DNA of 64,000 bases from Mugil cephalus (taxonomy: Eukaryota; Chordata; Actinopteri; Mugiliformes; Mugilidae), in contig NC_061789.1 in NCBI RefSeq assembly GCF_022458985.1, positions 19,448,357 through 19,512,356 on the forward strand. Reading direction: 5' to 3'. Numbering within the stretch: position 1 is the first letter of the stretch; every line of letters starts with the position of its first letter. Made by a program: the position numbers and the translations under genes. The notes beneath the pieces are model-generated. The model saw only the letters and a list, made by a program, of their open reading frames with translations. It had not been told where the DNA came from and ran no database searches. Shown piece by piece: positions 26,221 through 37,500 of the stretch.

Positions 26221-27591
26221 GTCAAGGATGAAGTGATGGCAAAAGTGAAGGAGACAGAATGGCGGGACTCTGTATCACCTTACAGAAGATCAAAAATAGA
26301 CCCAGGAGTCTTGGAATTAAGTAAACCTGATAGCTGAGGGACCATGCCACAGGTCTGCAGTCCCACATGGACTAATAAGGACATTCGGGACATAGATGCT
26401 TGTTGGACCACTGGACACTGTTCCTCCACCCTCCCTCTGTCCACCTCCATCTGCCTACAGAAAGGCGCAGCGGCCACTGCCTGATTTTATTTTTGGTTTG
26501 TGATGTCCAGTGCGATATTACAGAGTGAGATACAAGCATTCTATACCCTCGGCAACTGATGCAGCTTTTACCCTCTATGTGCAAAGCTCAGCTTTCTTTT
26601 TTTAAATCGCGACAATTTAATGATGTCAGATTTGGAATTTTCCCATCAACGCTGTGATGATGAGCCACTTCCAGGACCAAATACGTACAGTACTACTGCA
26701 TGAATGTACCTGCGTCATCACTAATTAAAATATCTCTTCATACAGCACTGTGGAAGAACATTTGATTTGTTTGCAATCTCAGTCTCATTTAAAATAGTTG
26801 TGGAAAATGGGAAATATTGACTTGGCTTTGAAATGCATCATGCTCACAGTCTTGTTAAGTGCACGTTCTGTACATCTTGACAAGACTCCACTTTTAGGGA
26901 CTCATCTTTTTATGCACTTTTATAAATAAAAAGAAAAGAAAAAGCTTTTTGTTTATGAATTACCTACTTATCTAACCATCTTAAATGACTGGGGCAACGA
27001 TATAACTGACTAATGTGCTATAAGTGACTATAAATGACTATAATGATGCTTTAAATTGTGACTGTTTTACATTTTCTATCCAGTAGCAACTTAAACATAG
27101 TTGGGATGAATTCATATTAACTTCAGTATCAGTCAGTCTAAATATGTCATCATCATTAAGGCCTTCATCTTTGGCATTATTGTCATTGTCTTTAAATGTG
27201 AAGTTAAAGGAATATAAGGCATTAAAGCATGTGGAATGTGGGAGGCAACGAACAATATCAGTTTGCTTTAAGTTTGTCTTTGAGCTTCAGTCATATACTG
27301 ACTGATTTAAATTAATTACTAAAGGAACTAGTTACTATATCTGCAAGATAAATTGAATGGTGTAAATAATGCCTTATTAACCTTCTCACAGTACTCATAG
27401 CATAGAAATAATGGAAAAATACTTAATTTCAGGGACAACAACATTTAAATGGAGAAGTCTCTTATTTTATAGATTACAATAATCATTCATAGATTTCAGC
27501 ACCTAATATAAATTTCATGCTTATTTATTGTTCATTTCTTTCTTTTCCCAGGGATTGTCGACTTAAATGAACAATAGCATGCCAGACCTGT

Positions 27592-27631
27592 GAAAGTGGG
27601 ACCTTTAACCTTTGGCTGAGGTCCCACTTTC
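27592..27631. repeat. Perfect 13-bp inverted repeat (hairpin)
   Basis: The left arm GAAAGTGGGACCT at 27592-27604 and right arm AGGTCCCACTTTC at 27619-27631 are exact reverse complements around a 14-base loop. Pairing stops at the arm ends. It lies about 1.5 kb upstream of the mylpf transcription start. Confidence 0.85.
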
Positions 27632-27727
27632 CTCATCTCTATGAAGGTGTGCGTTGGTGATTAGCCTCAGTCGTGAAAGCTTTTCCACCTGTTTGCCCCC
27701 CTCTCACACCGTCTACTCCTCGTGCCC

Positions 27728-27830
27728 CCCCTTAAAAATAAGGGGATTACTTGCTAGGGTGATGGCAGCAGACATTCCTAGAAGAACATAAAAGGGACAG
27801 CTGAGCGCGACCAAAATAGCTAAATAAACT
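27728..27830 (-). promoter_or_regulatory. Candidate muscle enhancer upstream of mylpf
   Basis: Within 100 bp there is a full MEF2 consensus TTAAAAATAA (27732-27741, YTAWWWWTAR) flanked by C and G runs, an E-box CAGCTG (27798-27803), and an SRF/MEF2-like CCAAAATAGCTAAATAAA (27811-27828). Such clusters are typical of skeletal muscle enhancers, and the nearest gene is fast-muscle mylpf. Enhancer function is inferred from motifs only. Confidence 0.4.
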
Positions 27831-29104
27831 TGACAGTCTGCCAATGTACCGGCCCCTGAGAGCCAGACTCTTCCTTTCATTTATTTTTTCAAGGTTTTAT
27901 ATCCAAATTTACCTCAGTGATAATCTGTTTTCATTTAGTGAACAAACTTGTTAATCTGTTTATTTTTTTTTTATTTTTTTTGATACACTTATTTTTGTTC
28001 TCTGATTGTGGCTGTTTCCACTGGTCTCTGTGATGACTCATGTGTCTCCTCTTGGTTTCCACTGGTTTCCAGTCTTTGGATCAGACAGGCGTTTGTTTAT
28101 CTTGGGCGTGCAGCGCGTTCGGAGCGTGACCCGATCTGTCAGCCCTTGCCTTGTGCTCCTGTTAACCTTTGACCTCAGGTTTACTTGTCCATCATCACCT
28201 TGTTATAGAAACAAAATGCATCAGCGGTTTGTTGTGTCATTTTTACTTTTGGTGTCACAACTATTTAATTTAAAACATCTCACTGCTCCTTAGTCTGCTT
28301 TCACATCGACCAGTCAGTGTTTTGAGTTAAAGAAATGCTAATTATTTACCAGGAAATTACGAGGCTTGGTAGTTACAAAGTGTACTAGCATTCTGCTACA
28401 GATTAATTGAAAATGTTTTAGTTTTCTCCATGTGCTTTTTGGTATCACTCCATCAGGACAGGACAGGAACTGCCTGCACAGCGTTGTGACGATGTGTTCT
28501 AAGATTATTGGACTTCCTGCTCGCTGACTGAGCACTGTGTAAGAAGCAGCATGCAAGAGCCTGGCTCATGGAATTCTTAGTGACTCGACGTGTACTCTGT
28601 TCCCAGCATTCGAGTGGCTGCCATCTGGTCTCCTCCTGAACTCTAAGGGGTTACAATACCTTTAAGATTTACGCTTGCAATATCACACTGTCCTCATGTG
28701 CAATATTACAATTAATTTAATCCATGATACACATTATTTATTGCACTGAATCTGCTATTTTATGTTTGTTTTCTTTGTTTGTTTTTATAGTTATGGTGTA
28801 TACTACTATACATCTCGAAGTAATTTGCCTTATTACCTCCACAGCACCACTCATAATGTTACAGGCCACAATCTCTTGCTTTTCCACAGCTACCTTTGTG
28901 TATTTCTTCTATTGCCCTTTTAAATGTACTGCTCCTCCTAATTTCCCCTCGGAGATAAATCAAGTTTTTGTTCTGATCTGATCTGAGCACAGGGCTGACA
29001 TTAACAACTTTCTTTGTTTATAATAAAATAATGATTATTTATGTCCACCTTCATACAACACCTGAGTATTTTTTCTGGTTTGGCATACATAAGTGACAAA
29101 TTCT

Positions 29105-29235
29105 CTCATTCTAATCTTCTATAACCACTTGTCCTCTAGAGGGTCTCGGGGGGGCCGCCGCCTTTCCCAGCTGTCATCGGGCAGGAGGCACGGTCCACCC
29201 TGGACAAGCGACCAGTCTATCACAGGGCTGTGACA
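29105..29235 (+). repeat. Dispersed fish repeat fragment
   Basis: CTTCTATAACCACTTGTCCT, TTTCCCAGCTGTCATCGGGC, CACCCTGGACAAGCGACCAG and TCTATCACAGGGCTG occur in the order seen in a very common fish interspersed repeat. The family assignment is from memory. Confidence 0.65.
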
Positions 29236-30863
29236 AATTCCTATTATCATATAACATTACGTTGATGTTGTTAAAGTTTGTCTTGAATGGAAAATGTGAG
29301 AGTTATTGCTATTTGTTGTGTCTTTCTGGCTGCGTCAGTCTTTGTCAACACTGCCTGCGCGCTATGACTGGCAGGCAATTCATAAAAATATGAGCAGAAG
29401 CTTTGCCATCTCAAACTCTTCACAGATGCGTCAGCTGCTACAATTTACAGACTTCCCGACATCACAATGTGTTTACATGGTGCAATAGTGAGGAGGCCGT
29501 TCCATACAGATGTGTGTACATTGCAAGGGCCTTTGCTGTAATGTGATATGTCTCACCACGCTCCTTTGGTGCCATCTATCACTTTTTACATGATTGGTAT
29601 GTATGTGTGTGTATGACCTGGAATGTGGAGACGCTCCCAGCTTGACCAATGGGGAAGAAGTCCTGAAGGAACTAACGTGACATAGGAGACTCTACACGCT
29701 TATGCTCTAGTGTGTTTGATTACCTACCAGACTAGGGTTGCTCTGTTTTGTTATCTGATCCCATGCGAAAGCGTGCTGCATAGCATTCTATACTGTAAAT
29801 TTTAAGGTAAAGACTTGCCAGGTGCCAGCGTAAATCTTCAGAGGGCATCATTTCATCAAACTTGGTTGACTGAATGGAATTTCGGGGTCAGACATGGCGC
29901 AATAATGCAAGTAAATTAGAGTGTAGCTGAGTTATAGACACTAGACACCAGACGGTAGAAATATTTAACCCTGTCACTTCTAATACCAGCTGCATTTTGT
30001 GTCTTCCTTATATACTTCCATAAATCACTGAGCTATTTCTGTTTAAAAGTCAGGCTACACCAATCCTACCGTGTCTTCAGCTCCCTCTGCTGTTTACCAT
30101 CCGCTACTGACTGTCATCGCTGACAGGTTTTCTCTAACCATTTCTGTCTAAATTATTGTATTAATTGCAGATTCACTTTACATCACAAAACGTTCTCTTT
30201 CTTCTGGCACAAAAAGACCTAAATAGATTTACCAATCTACCAATGTAAAAGGTTCATTGCATAAAATGGAAACATTTTGATTATGTCTCTTATTTATTTC
30301 CAGAAGCATTATTATTTTTTCCATGTGGGTTTTCAGGTGTATTGTGAACATCGGCATCTTACAGGGTTGTACGTCAGCATTTCAACTGTTTAGGAGACAT
30401 TTAAGTCAATTCAAGCCAACTTTATTTTTCACGCAATAGAAAATAAATATATATAGAATATGTAGAATATATATATAATACTTTATGTTTAATACTGCAT
30501 CATAAAGAATTTCCATGCTGTGAGTATATATACGAATAAGGAAAAAGCAGGTAAAGCGTGTGTGTAGCGCATTCTTTGTTGCATCCCGCAGAGTGAAAGG
30601 CTATCTTGGTTCAGAGAAGTGCAGAATTACTTCTGTGAACTACAATGAATCTAACACAGAAATGCTCAATATAACAAACACACTTTTAGCACTTAAACAG
30701 CAGCTGTCTGGGCTTCAAACTCTAAATGCAGCTTCGGGTTCAGTTCCTTTTTTTACATACATGAACCGTAGCTCTTTCTCACTTCCTCCTAAAGCATTTC
30801 TTCTTTTGTTGTTTCTGTTTCTTTTTTTTCTTTTTACTTTTTTTTTAATTTATTTATTTTTTT

Positions 30864-32066
30864 TTACCCCAGATCGATGAGATCTACATCAGTGTGGTCC
30901 TCCTCTCTTTTTCTTTGACTTTTCAGCCAGTCCTCTCTTGCTTTCTTCACTTCTTGACCATAATAATCATGAAGTTTGCTGAAATCGTCAAGTGTGTTAA
31001 AACCCTCCAAAGGCCATTCGCCATACAAAGGTGCCGGCCCGTTAAGTGGTGTGACGTGAGCATTTCTTCTGTGCCACAGCTTGGGGGACTTTCTAGCCGC
31101 CACTTTAGTTGATTTTGAAGGTGCTTGTAAAACGCTGCTGGCGCTGAGGCTTCTGCCCTCCCTGACCTTTGTATCTGGTCTCTGCAAAGTGATCAAGAGG
31201 CTGTTGGTGGACTGTGAGAGGGCGCTGAGCGAGGAGCAGGGTTGACCAGAGCCTTGTTGCTGCTTGGCTTCTGCAGATAGAGAAATTAACAAAAAACGAC
31301 CAATCATGACTATAAATATTATTTTAATTTAACATTTTTAAAGGGATTGTTCAACATTCTGTGAAATGCTATGTTCATACCTGGGTACAACTGTTGAAAA
31401 CAAAGGAAACCACTTACCTAGTTCAGTCTACCAAAATGTTCATTATATTTGAAATTTTTTAATAGATGAGCTAAATGAGCCAAATATCAATGGGGATATG
31501 AGAACATTCTAATAAAACCTGCCTATAAACTACAAACAAAAGCTTTCTTATACAGAAAGGAGCACTACTAACACACCTTCATACTGCCTCCCCAGGTCTC
31601 TGACCAGCAGGGAGAGGTAACAGTGACTGGCTGTGAGGAGAGCTTTCACCCAGCTTTCTTGAGTCTGATGATCTGCTGCTGTAAATCTGTAGGTTTTCAG
31701 CTCGGGCCCAAACACAAGGGAAAATGCGAACTGTCCATCACACTCTGAATGCCGAATGGCGCACCCCTCCAGCACGATGACACCCAACAGGTGTCTGTCA
31801 GCGGGACGCTCCTGATAGAAAAGCAGGTTTGCCTTCAGGACAAACCAGCGTCGATGGTAGGTGCCATTTCGCTCTTTCTAGAAAATAAATAAATAAAATG
31901 TGCCAAAGAAAAATTGTATTTTTTTCATTTGCTGCCATATAAGAAGTGGTTCTTAGGTTGTTTATTTTTTATATGCTTTTCAAACCTTTTTGTTGAGATA
32001 TCCCTGTTTGTCTACTGGAGAGGTGCATGATAGGTAATGGGTCAAGATCTTCTCATGGAGCTTCAT
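30864..32066 (-). CDS. Sesquipedalian (PHETA/FAM109)-like PH-domain protein (three coding exons)
   Basis: Coding exons in gene order are 31986-32066, 31577-31877 and 30864-31270, giving 262 residues; human PHETA1 and PHETA2 are about 250-260. The N-terminal half is one PH domain: DKQGYLNKK, HRRWFVLKANLLFYQ, GVIVLEGCAIRH and the closing helix ESWVKALLTAS with its invariant Trp. The middle is a Ser-rich linker. Near the C-terminus FSKLHDYYGQEVKKAREDW matches the F&H peptide by which PHETA proteins bind the Lowe-syndrome phosphatase OCRL and INPP5B. PHETAs act on early and recycling endosomes in receptor recycling and retrieval to the Golgi. The start ATG follows an acceptor (TTTAG) at about 32075, so a non-coding 5' exon exists, possibly ending at 32792 (donor GTAAGT on the minus strand). 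Neither human PHETA gene is in 16p11.2, so the paralogue is left unnamed. Confidence 0.88.
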
Positions 32067-32791
32067 CCCAACACCTAAAGAAAGGCAAATGTAAATACAT
32101 TTCAAGTGATACATTTGAAAGGTATTTACTGGAAACTGCATGAGATGTGAGCTATTGCAGGGGGTGTAATGAACCAAAATATTCTCAGTCCTTAAATAAC
32201 AGTTCTGGTGTCAGACTAAGAAAAGTGATGGGGCTTTTAGTTACTAAGCTTCCTGTGGAACAAGCTTCTTGTCAGCTCATTCACATCAGTTTGTTGTTAG
32301 TCTGTTGACAGTTTCAAGCTAATTAATCATGTGGCCTAAATCTGAATTAACTTGAGTCTGGCTTTATAAATAAAAAATTCCTCTGCCTTAATCACTTCAT
32401 GACCTATCACATTTTTAATGTGACCCTTTGAATGTACCTGACCTCTAAAGTAGGACCCAGGAAGCTAAAATATCTACTAAACCTATCTCAACTAGCTACA
32501 GAAGTAACATACTATTTTCTGAGTATTCATACTAAAAGATTCAAAGGATTTGAACCAAAACAAAAATGGTTATAAATAATAAGCAATGTCGAAATCTGAC
32601 ACTAAAAATTGAAATAAAAATCAGGAATATTTAAAGCGTTAATTATTTTATAATTTACTTAGTATATATTTACTTAATAGTAAAATAGTATTATTTGTAT
32701 GTAGAAGTAAACTATAACAACAGTAGAGCAACAACTCTAAATTTTACTTGTGACTCAGACCAGAGTGACACAATAGAAAACAGTGACTTAC

Positions 32792-32905
32792 CTCTGTCAA
32801 TGGTGAATCCCTCGCAAGGTCACTTTCTCCCTTACATTATTTATATTCACAGATATTTTCTTGTCGTTCCTAAAGCCAATTGTTATCCATCAGTTTGGTT
32901 CATCC
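32792..32905 (-). other. Possible non-coding 5' exon of the PHETA-like gene
   Basis: On the minus strand a consensus donor (CAGAG then GTAAGT) sits at 32792/32791. The coding exon begins with its own acceptor and only 8 bp of leader, so an upstream exon is required. This is the best donor I see in the next kilobase. The upper limit is a guess. Confidence 0.3.
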
Positions 32906-34050
32906 AGAACTAGGCAATGTTTGAATATATAGTTTCAGGTTACTACCACTGGCTCTCCCTCTGGTATAAGAGGACGAGTGTTGAAATATAAATAACTCGA
33001 CCCACTTCCTGGTAACAAAATCCTGACACATTATATTCTCTCTCCTCTACGCTTGAGTCTACCTTGAGCTGATGGGTCGTACACAACTGAACAAAACCGG
33101 CCTCACTCACTCACAAGCCACCTGGAAGTGAGATGCTGAAAGCTGAAGTGGAGGTTGAGCTCTGGTGCATTAGATTTCTCACTTCCGTTTTTCTTTCTTT
33201 TCTTGACATTTAAAGGTGAACGCAGTGCTCTTGAAAAATTGTCTCTACATTTCTTTGTCTATTTTTGACAACTACTTATCCTTTTTATCCCAATGGACTT
33301 CAAGGAATTCTGAATCTAAAAGGGTCCTAAGTGTTAAGACATCTAGACCTTATATACTGTACAGACCTTCCTACGCAGCACACCAGAGTCACCCTAAGAT
33401 CATAGGCTTAGCCTCAGTGCAGAAACTGAATGTTTCAGTTTACAGGCTAAATTAATTTCTGCAACCAGTCAGCAATTCCATTATGAATATTATATAATGA
33501 GGCTTTGAAGAAGAAAGCAATACGTCTATTCAGGCCTAACTAACGATTACCTCTGTTACTGATCAACTTGAGAGACTTTTTATTCAGTTGCAAACAGTGA
33601 AAATTATACATCAGTGTGACTCTCAAAATTCTTTGACCCCTCTGACCAACAACGATCCATATGCATACTTAAAGCTATTCAAATAATACATTAATTAATA
33701 AAACAATACCTTATAATACCTGAGTATTTACTTTAATGAATGAACTATTAATTGCCTGTCCGTTTAATGATTGTATGTTTTAGCCCTATATTAAAAAATA
33801 GGCTCACTAAATTTCATGAAGCCTAAATAAATAAATAAAAACTTTCTACACTCATCACCAGGTGATGATGAATCTTGTCCTTGTCACCAAGGAAGGCAGA
33901 ACACTGCTGCTTTACAATAACAGGGTTGTTGCGGAATTCAGGGCAAGACAAAATATGACATCATTACTTCCTGAGAGAAACTGAAATGTATGTACAGAAT
34001 CCAGCGTGTTTTTGTTTGTTTTGTTTATGTTATTTTTTGTTTACTTCATA
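32906..34050. other. Intergenic region between the divergent PHETA-like and cd2bp2 genes
   Basis: AT-rich, with no coding frame or repeat that I can name. The PHETA-like promoter should lie in its left part, though no clear core element is visible. Confidence 0.4.
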
Positions 34051-34051
34051 A

Positions 34052-34170
34052 TCTCTCGATCCGCACTCCAGGCCAATTGGTGGCGGTAATGCGCGCATAA
34101 GTTGGTTTGCCAACCGTCAATAACCTCCACAGAAGAAGGAGAAGACGAAGAAGAAGAAAACCAGCGAAGA
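34052..34170 (+). promoter_or_regulatory. Dispersed promoter-associated element upstream of cd2bp2
   Basis: The block holds a CCAATTGG palindrome (34073-34080), a perfect ATGCGCGCAT palindrome (34089-34098, NRF1-like), GTTGGTTTGCCAAC, and then an AGAAGAAGG/GAAGAAGAAG tract (34130-34160). I recall the same order of words near the 5' ends of many fish genes. It lies about 360-470 bp before the cd2bp2 start codon and probably contributes to its promoter. Confidence 0.5.
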
Positions 34171-34525
34171 AGAAACGAAAACGTTGCCAAAATTATTTCC
34201 CGCAGGTTTTGCCGCATTTTTTTGCTCAATGTCAGTTTAACAGAATAATCTCTATACCGCATTTAGTACGTAAACTAAATATTTATGGACTTATCTAAAT
34301 GCTGTCTCTCATGTTGGAAGTCGTTTTATACTGCCGCAAAAGATGTTCTTGTTTTGTATGCGTCGTGCGTGTCTTGTTTTGCTAACAGTTTAGCTTTAAA
34401 GCCACCATAAGTTCTGTCGTAATTACTTACGCGTACAACGTAGAAAGAATCTCCTCAATGAACGTTTTATAACTACTCACTAATGTTCGAATAACGACGC
34501 CACTGTCTTGTCTCTCTGCAGCACC

Positions 34526-37500
34526 ATGTCGAAGAGAAAGGTAACATTTGAAGACGGGAACGGGGACTTGGATCTGGAAGACGAAATTCCAAATAAAAAG
34601 GTAATGGTCATAGTTATCTGGTAACATTAAGTGCTGTGGTGTCAGAGTTCAACATTTTGTTGTCAAAGTGTTATAACATGGGAAGCTAAGAATCGCAAGT
34701 GGTGTGTGTTAAGCAATGTTTTCTTCAAATGTTTCCAAAACCTAGCCTTCAAAAAACTGCGGTCATGTGAGCCGTGGCTCGCCGTTAACGAGTCAAGCCA
34801 GTAATGCAATACCCCCCATTTGCGATTGTTTTGTAGTATATAGTCCATAGTGTATCTCCTTCGTTATTATCTTGTTGACTGGTCTTTTTATTCAGTTGAT
34901 CATTGTCAACGTGGCTATTATGATCAGCATCCTCTTAAAAATACTCTCGGACACTGCAATAAAATGTGTGTATTCAACTATGACTTAAAAAAAAAGAAAA
35001 AAAAAGTTTTCCAGTAGTAGAAATAAAGAATTATTAATTTCCCAAAGCATAGTGTAACAACAGTTTGGTTTATGAGTCACATAATCCACAAGCCCAGGTA
35101 TCTGGTCTATTAATAATGGACTCAAACATATACATCCCAGCTACATACTGAGAGAAACTGCAACAACTGAGTCTCCACTAACAGTGTGGCCTGCATGGCT
35201 GTGTGCGAAAAAGACCACAAGCACTTTAGCGCCCTAAGTCTAAAAAGGATGGTGTGTGGTACAGTGTCTTAATCACAATTTTATGAGGTATTAAATTTAT
35301 AACTCATGTTCCTCCTTGCGACTATTACAAAAAACGATGTTCATGCTCAGACTGCCAGATATCCTCGGGGTCCTGTGTGTACCTGTGCGATGTGCTAGTT
35401 TAAAGACTGAATAAGGCTTGGTGAGCATATTGGCTCGATGGGAATAAATGCAGTGAAATCCCACATGCAAGGGGCTAGCCGTAAGGCCACCACTATGGTT
35501 TCTGTACATCTAAGACTGTGACGTCTGCGACATTAGGGCAGTTCTGGGCAGCAACCAACAATACATACAAGGTTATTTGGTGTCTCCACGGTCACCACTC
35601 GTTGAACTCCAATGAGGGATCATGAGATTCAGGACTGTATTTTAAGCAACAGCTTGTTGAGAGCATTGACTAAGCTGGTCCGTTTGTCCGGATGTTTGAC
35701 GAGTCCTTGAAGCAGACAACAAAAAAGAAGCAGCTAGACATCCACGTATCTGGGCAGTAAGTTCCTGGCTGTGTCAAAAGAAGACTTCTGGGTCCAAGTC
35801 TTTCTTGGCAGTGACGTGGCTGCCCTTGCTAGGAAAAGGAAAACCCTTCTCTGAACAGGGGAAGTGGATTCAGATATAATCTGGCATTAATTTACAATAC
35901 AGTCTTAACTTCTATCCCCCAAATCACTTCTCTTCCTATCCTTCACTCTTTGAAACTAGAGTCTCTCAATGATAATGGGTCATTATAGAACCATTCTTTG
36001 GAAAAAGAAGACAGGGACAAACTTTCTCTCGAACTCTCTGCAGGCAATCTGCGTATTCACCAAATAAACATAGTTCTGTTGAATTCCACATTGACACAGA
36101 TTTTCTTTAAATTTAAAATTTTACTGTAAATTTTACTGTAAATTTTACTGTAAATATTCATATCTGTGAAGGACAACATGTGAGTTTGTATAATGTAGTT
36201 TCAATCTATATTATACATGACCATAAAAATCATTTTAACACTTTCATTTAGTAGTTTCAACTGGATTGTATTGCTGTTTGTTACAGTGTGTTGCTGTTTA
36301 AAGTTTAGCATAGTGTAAACTAAACTTTAAAGAAAAACATTATCCAGAGGATTAACTTCTTTCAGGATTTATGTTATTTTGTGAGAGAAATCCAGGCCGC
36401 TCATTAACAGAGTTTAAGATAAACTTTTGTACAACCAGTTTTAACAATGTCGACCCTTATTGTCAGTGTGCTTGTTAAATTTCCACCACTGCACACGGTG
36501 TCCTCAAACCTTTTTTAAACAATATTAATCCTGTCCCTAATTAGAATAAACTTCATCGTCATTGTCTTTATCCACTGACTAATTCTACAATGAAAAGTAT
36601 TAACATTAACTTGAACAGCTGGAAATGTGTTGCAGCTGCACTTTGTTTAGAGAAGCAGGCATAGAGACAATTGATTTATTTTAATTTTATTTTGCTTTTT
36701 AATTGTTTATAATGATGGTAAATGGTCTTTTTGCTCTTTTCTACCTATTGGTAGTCAAAGATAAATGGACACATCTACCCATTCACTCACACAAACACAC
36801 ACACACACATTCATACACCAGTGCCACACACTGGGAGCAACTGTCTTACTCAAGAACCCAGAGGGGGGTGGGGGCATTGAGGGTGATAAAAGGTGGAGGT
36901 TGGACAGTTTAGGTGGATGAGTCATGGAGGGAGGGTGGAGAGATGAGGATGATTAAGATGGCGGAAGGGTGAAAGAAGGTGGTTAGAAGATGTAGATGGA
37001 GGGAGGGTGGAGGCAGATGGAGCAGCTGTTATCCGGCCTGAACCACAAGGAGCTTCCTCTTCCACTCCCGCGTTGCTGTCACTCTGCTTTCTGAGCAGCC
37101 AGCTCCAGAAACTCTTCTTCTCTCCTTCTTTTCTGCCTTTGTGGGGTGAGTTTCTGTCTTCTCCATCTCCATCTCTTTCTTTGCCTCATGTTCCCTATTC
37201 CTCTCTTCCAGATTAGCGTTTCTCCTCTATTTCTTTCTTTTCTTTTTTCATTTCTCTCACCTCCTCCTTGAGTTCGTTGTATTTTTTAATTCTCTCTTCT
37301 TCTCCCTCAGTTCTTTATTCTTCTCTATCATTTCTTGGTTGCTGTCCTTCAGCTCTTCATTTCTCTCATGCATTTCATTATTCCTCTGCTTCAGGTCTTT
37401 ATTCTTCTCCTCCATTTCTCAAGTCCTCTCCTCCAGTTTGTTATTCTCTTGCTCTGATGCTTCATTCCTCTCCTTCAGTTCTTCATTTTTCTCTTGGATT

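Larger units (their letters stand above)
26220..30863. other. Intergenic region between mylpf and the PHETA-like gene
   Basis: These 4.6 kb have no convincing coding exon. Inside are a hairpin with a perfect 13-bp stem (27592-27631), a MEF2/E-box cluster (27728-27830), a dispersed fish repeat (about 29105-29235) and a short retroposon-like word at 30412-30440. The rest is unique AT-rich DNA as far as I can see. Confidence 0.5.

Noticed and set aside
34107-34298. Arg-rich frame (RRRRRRRRR)
   Set aside because: Translation of the AAGAAG tract in the promoter-associated element.
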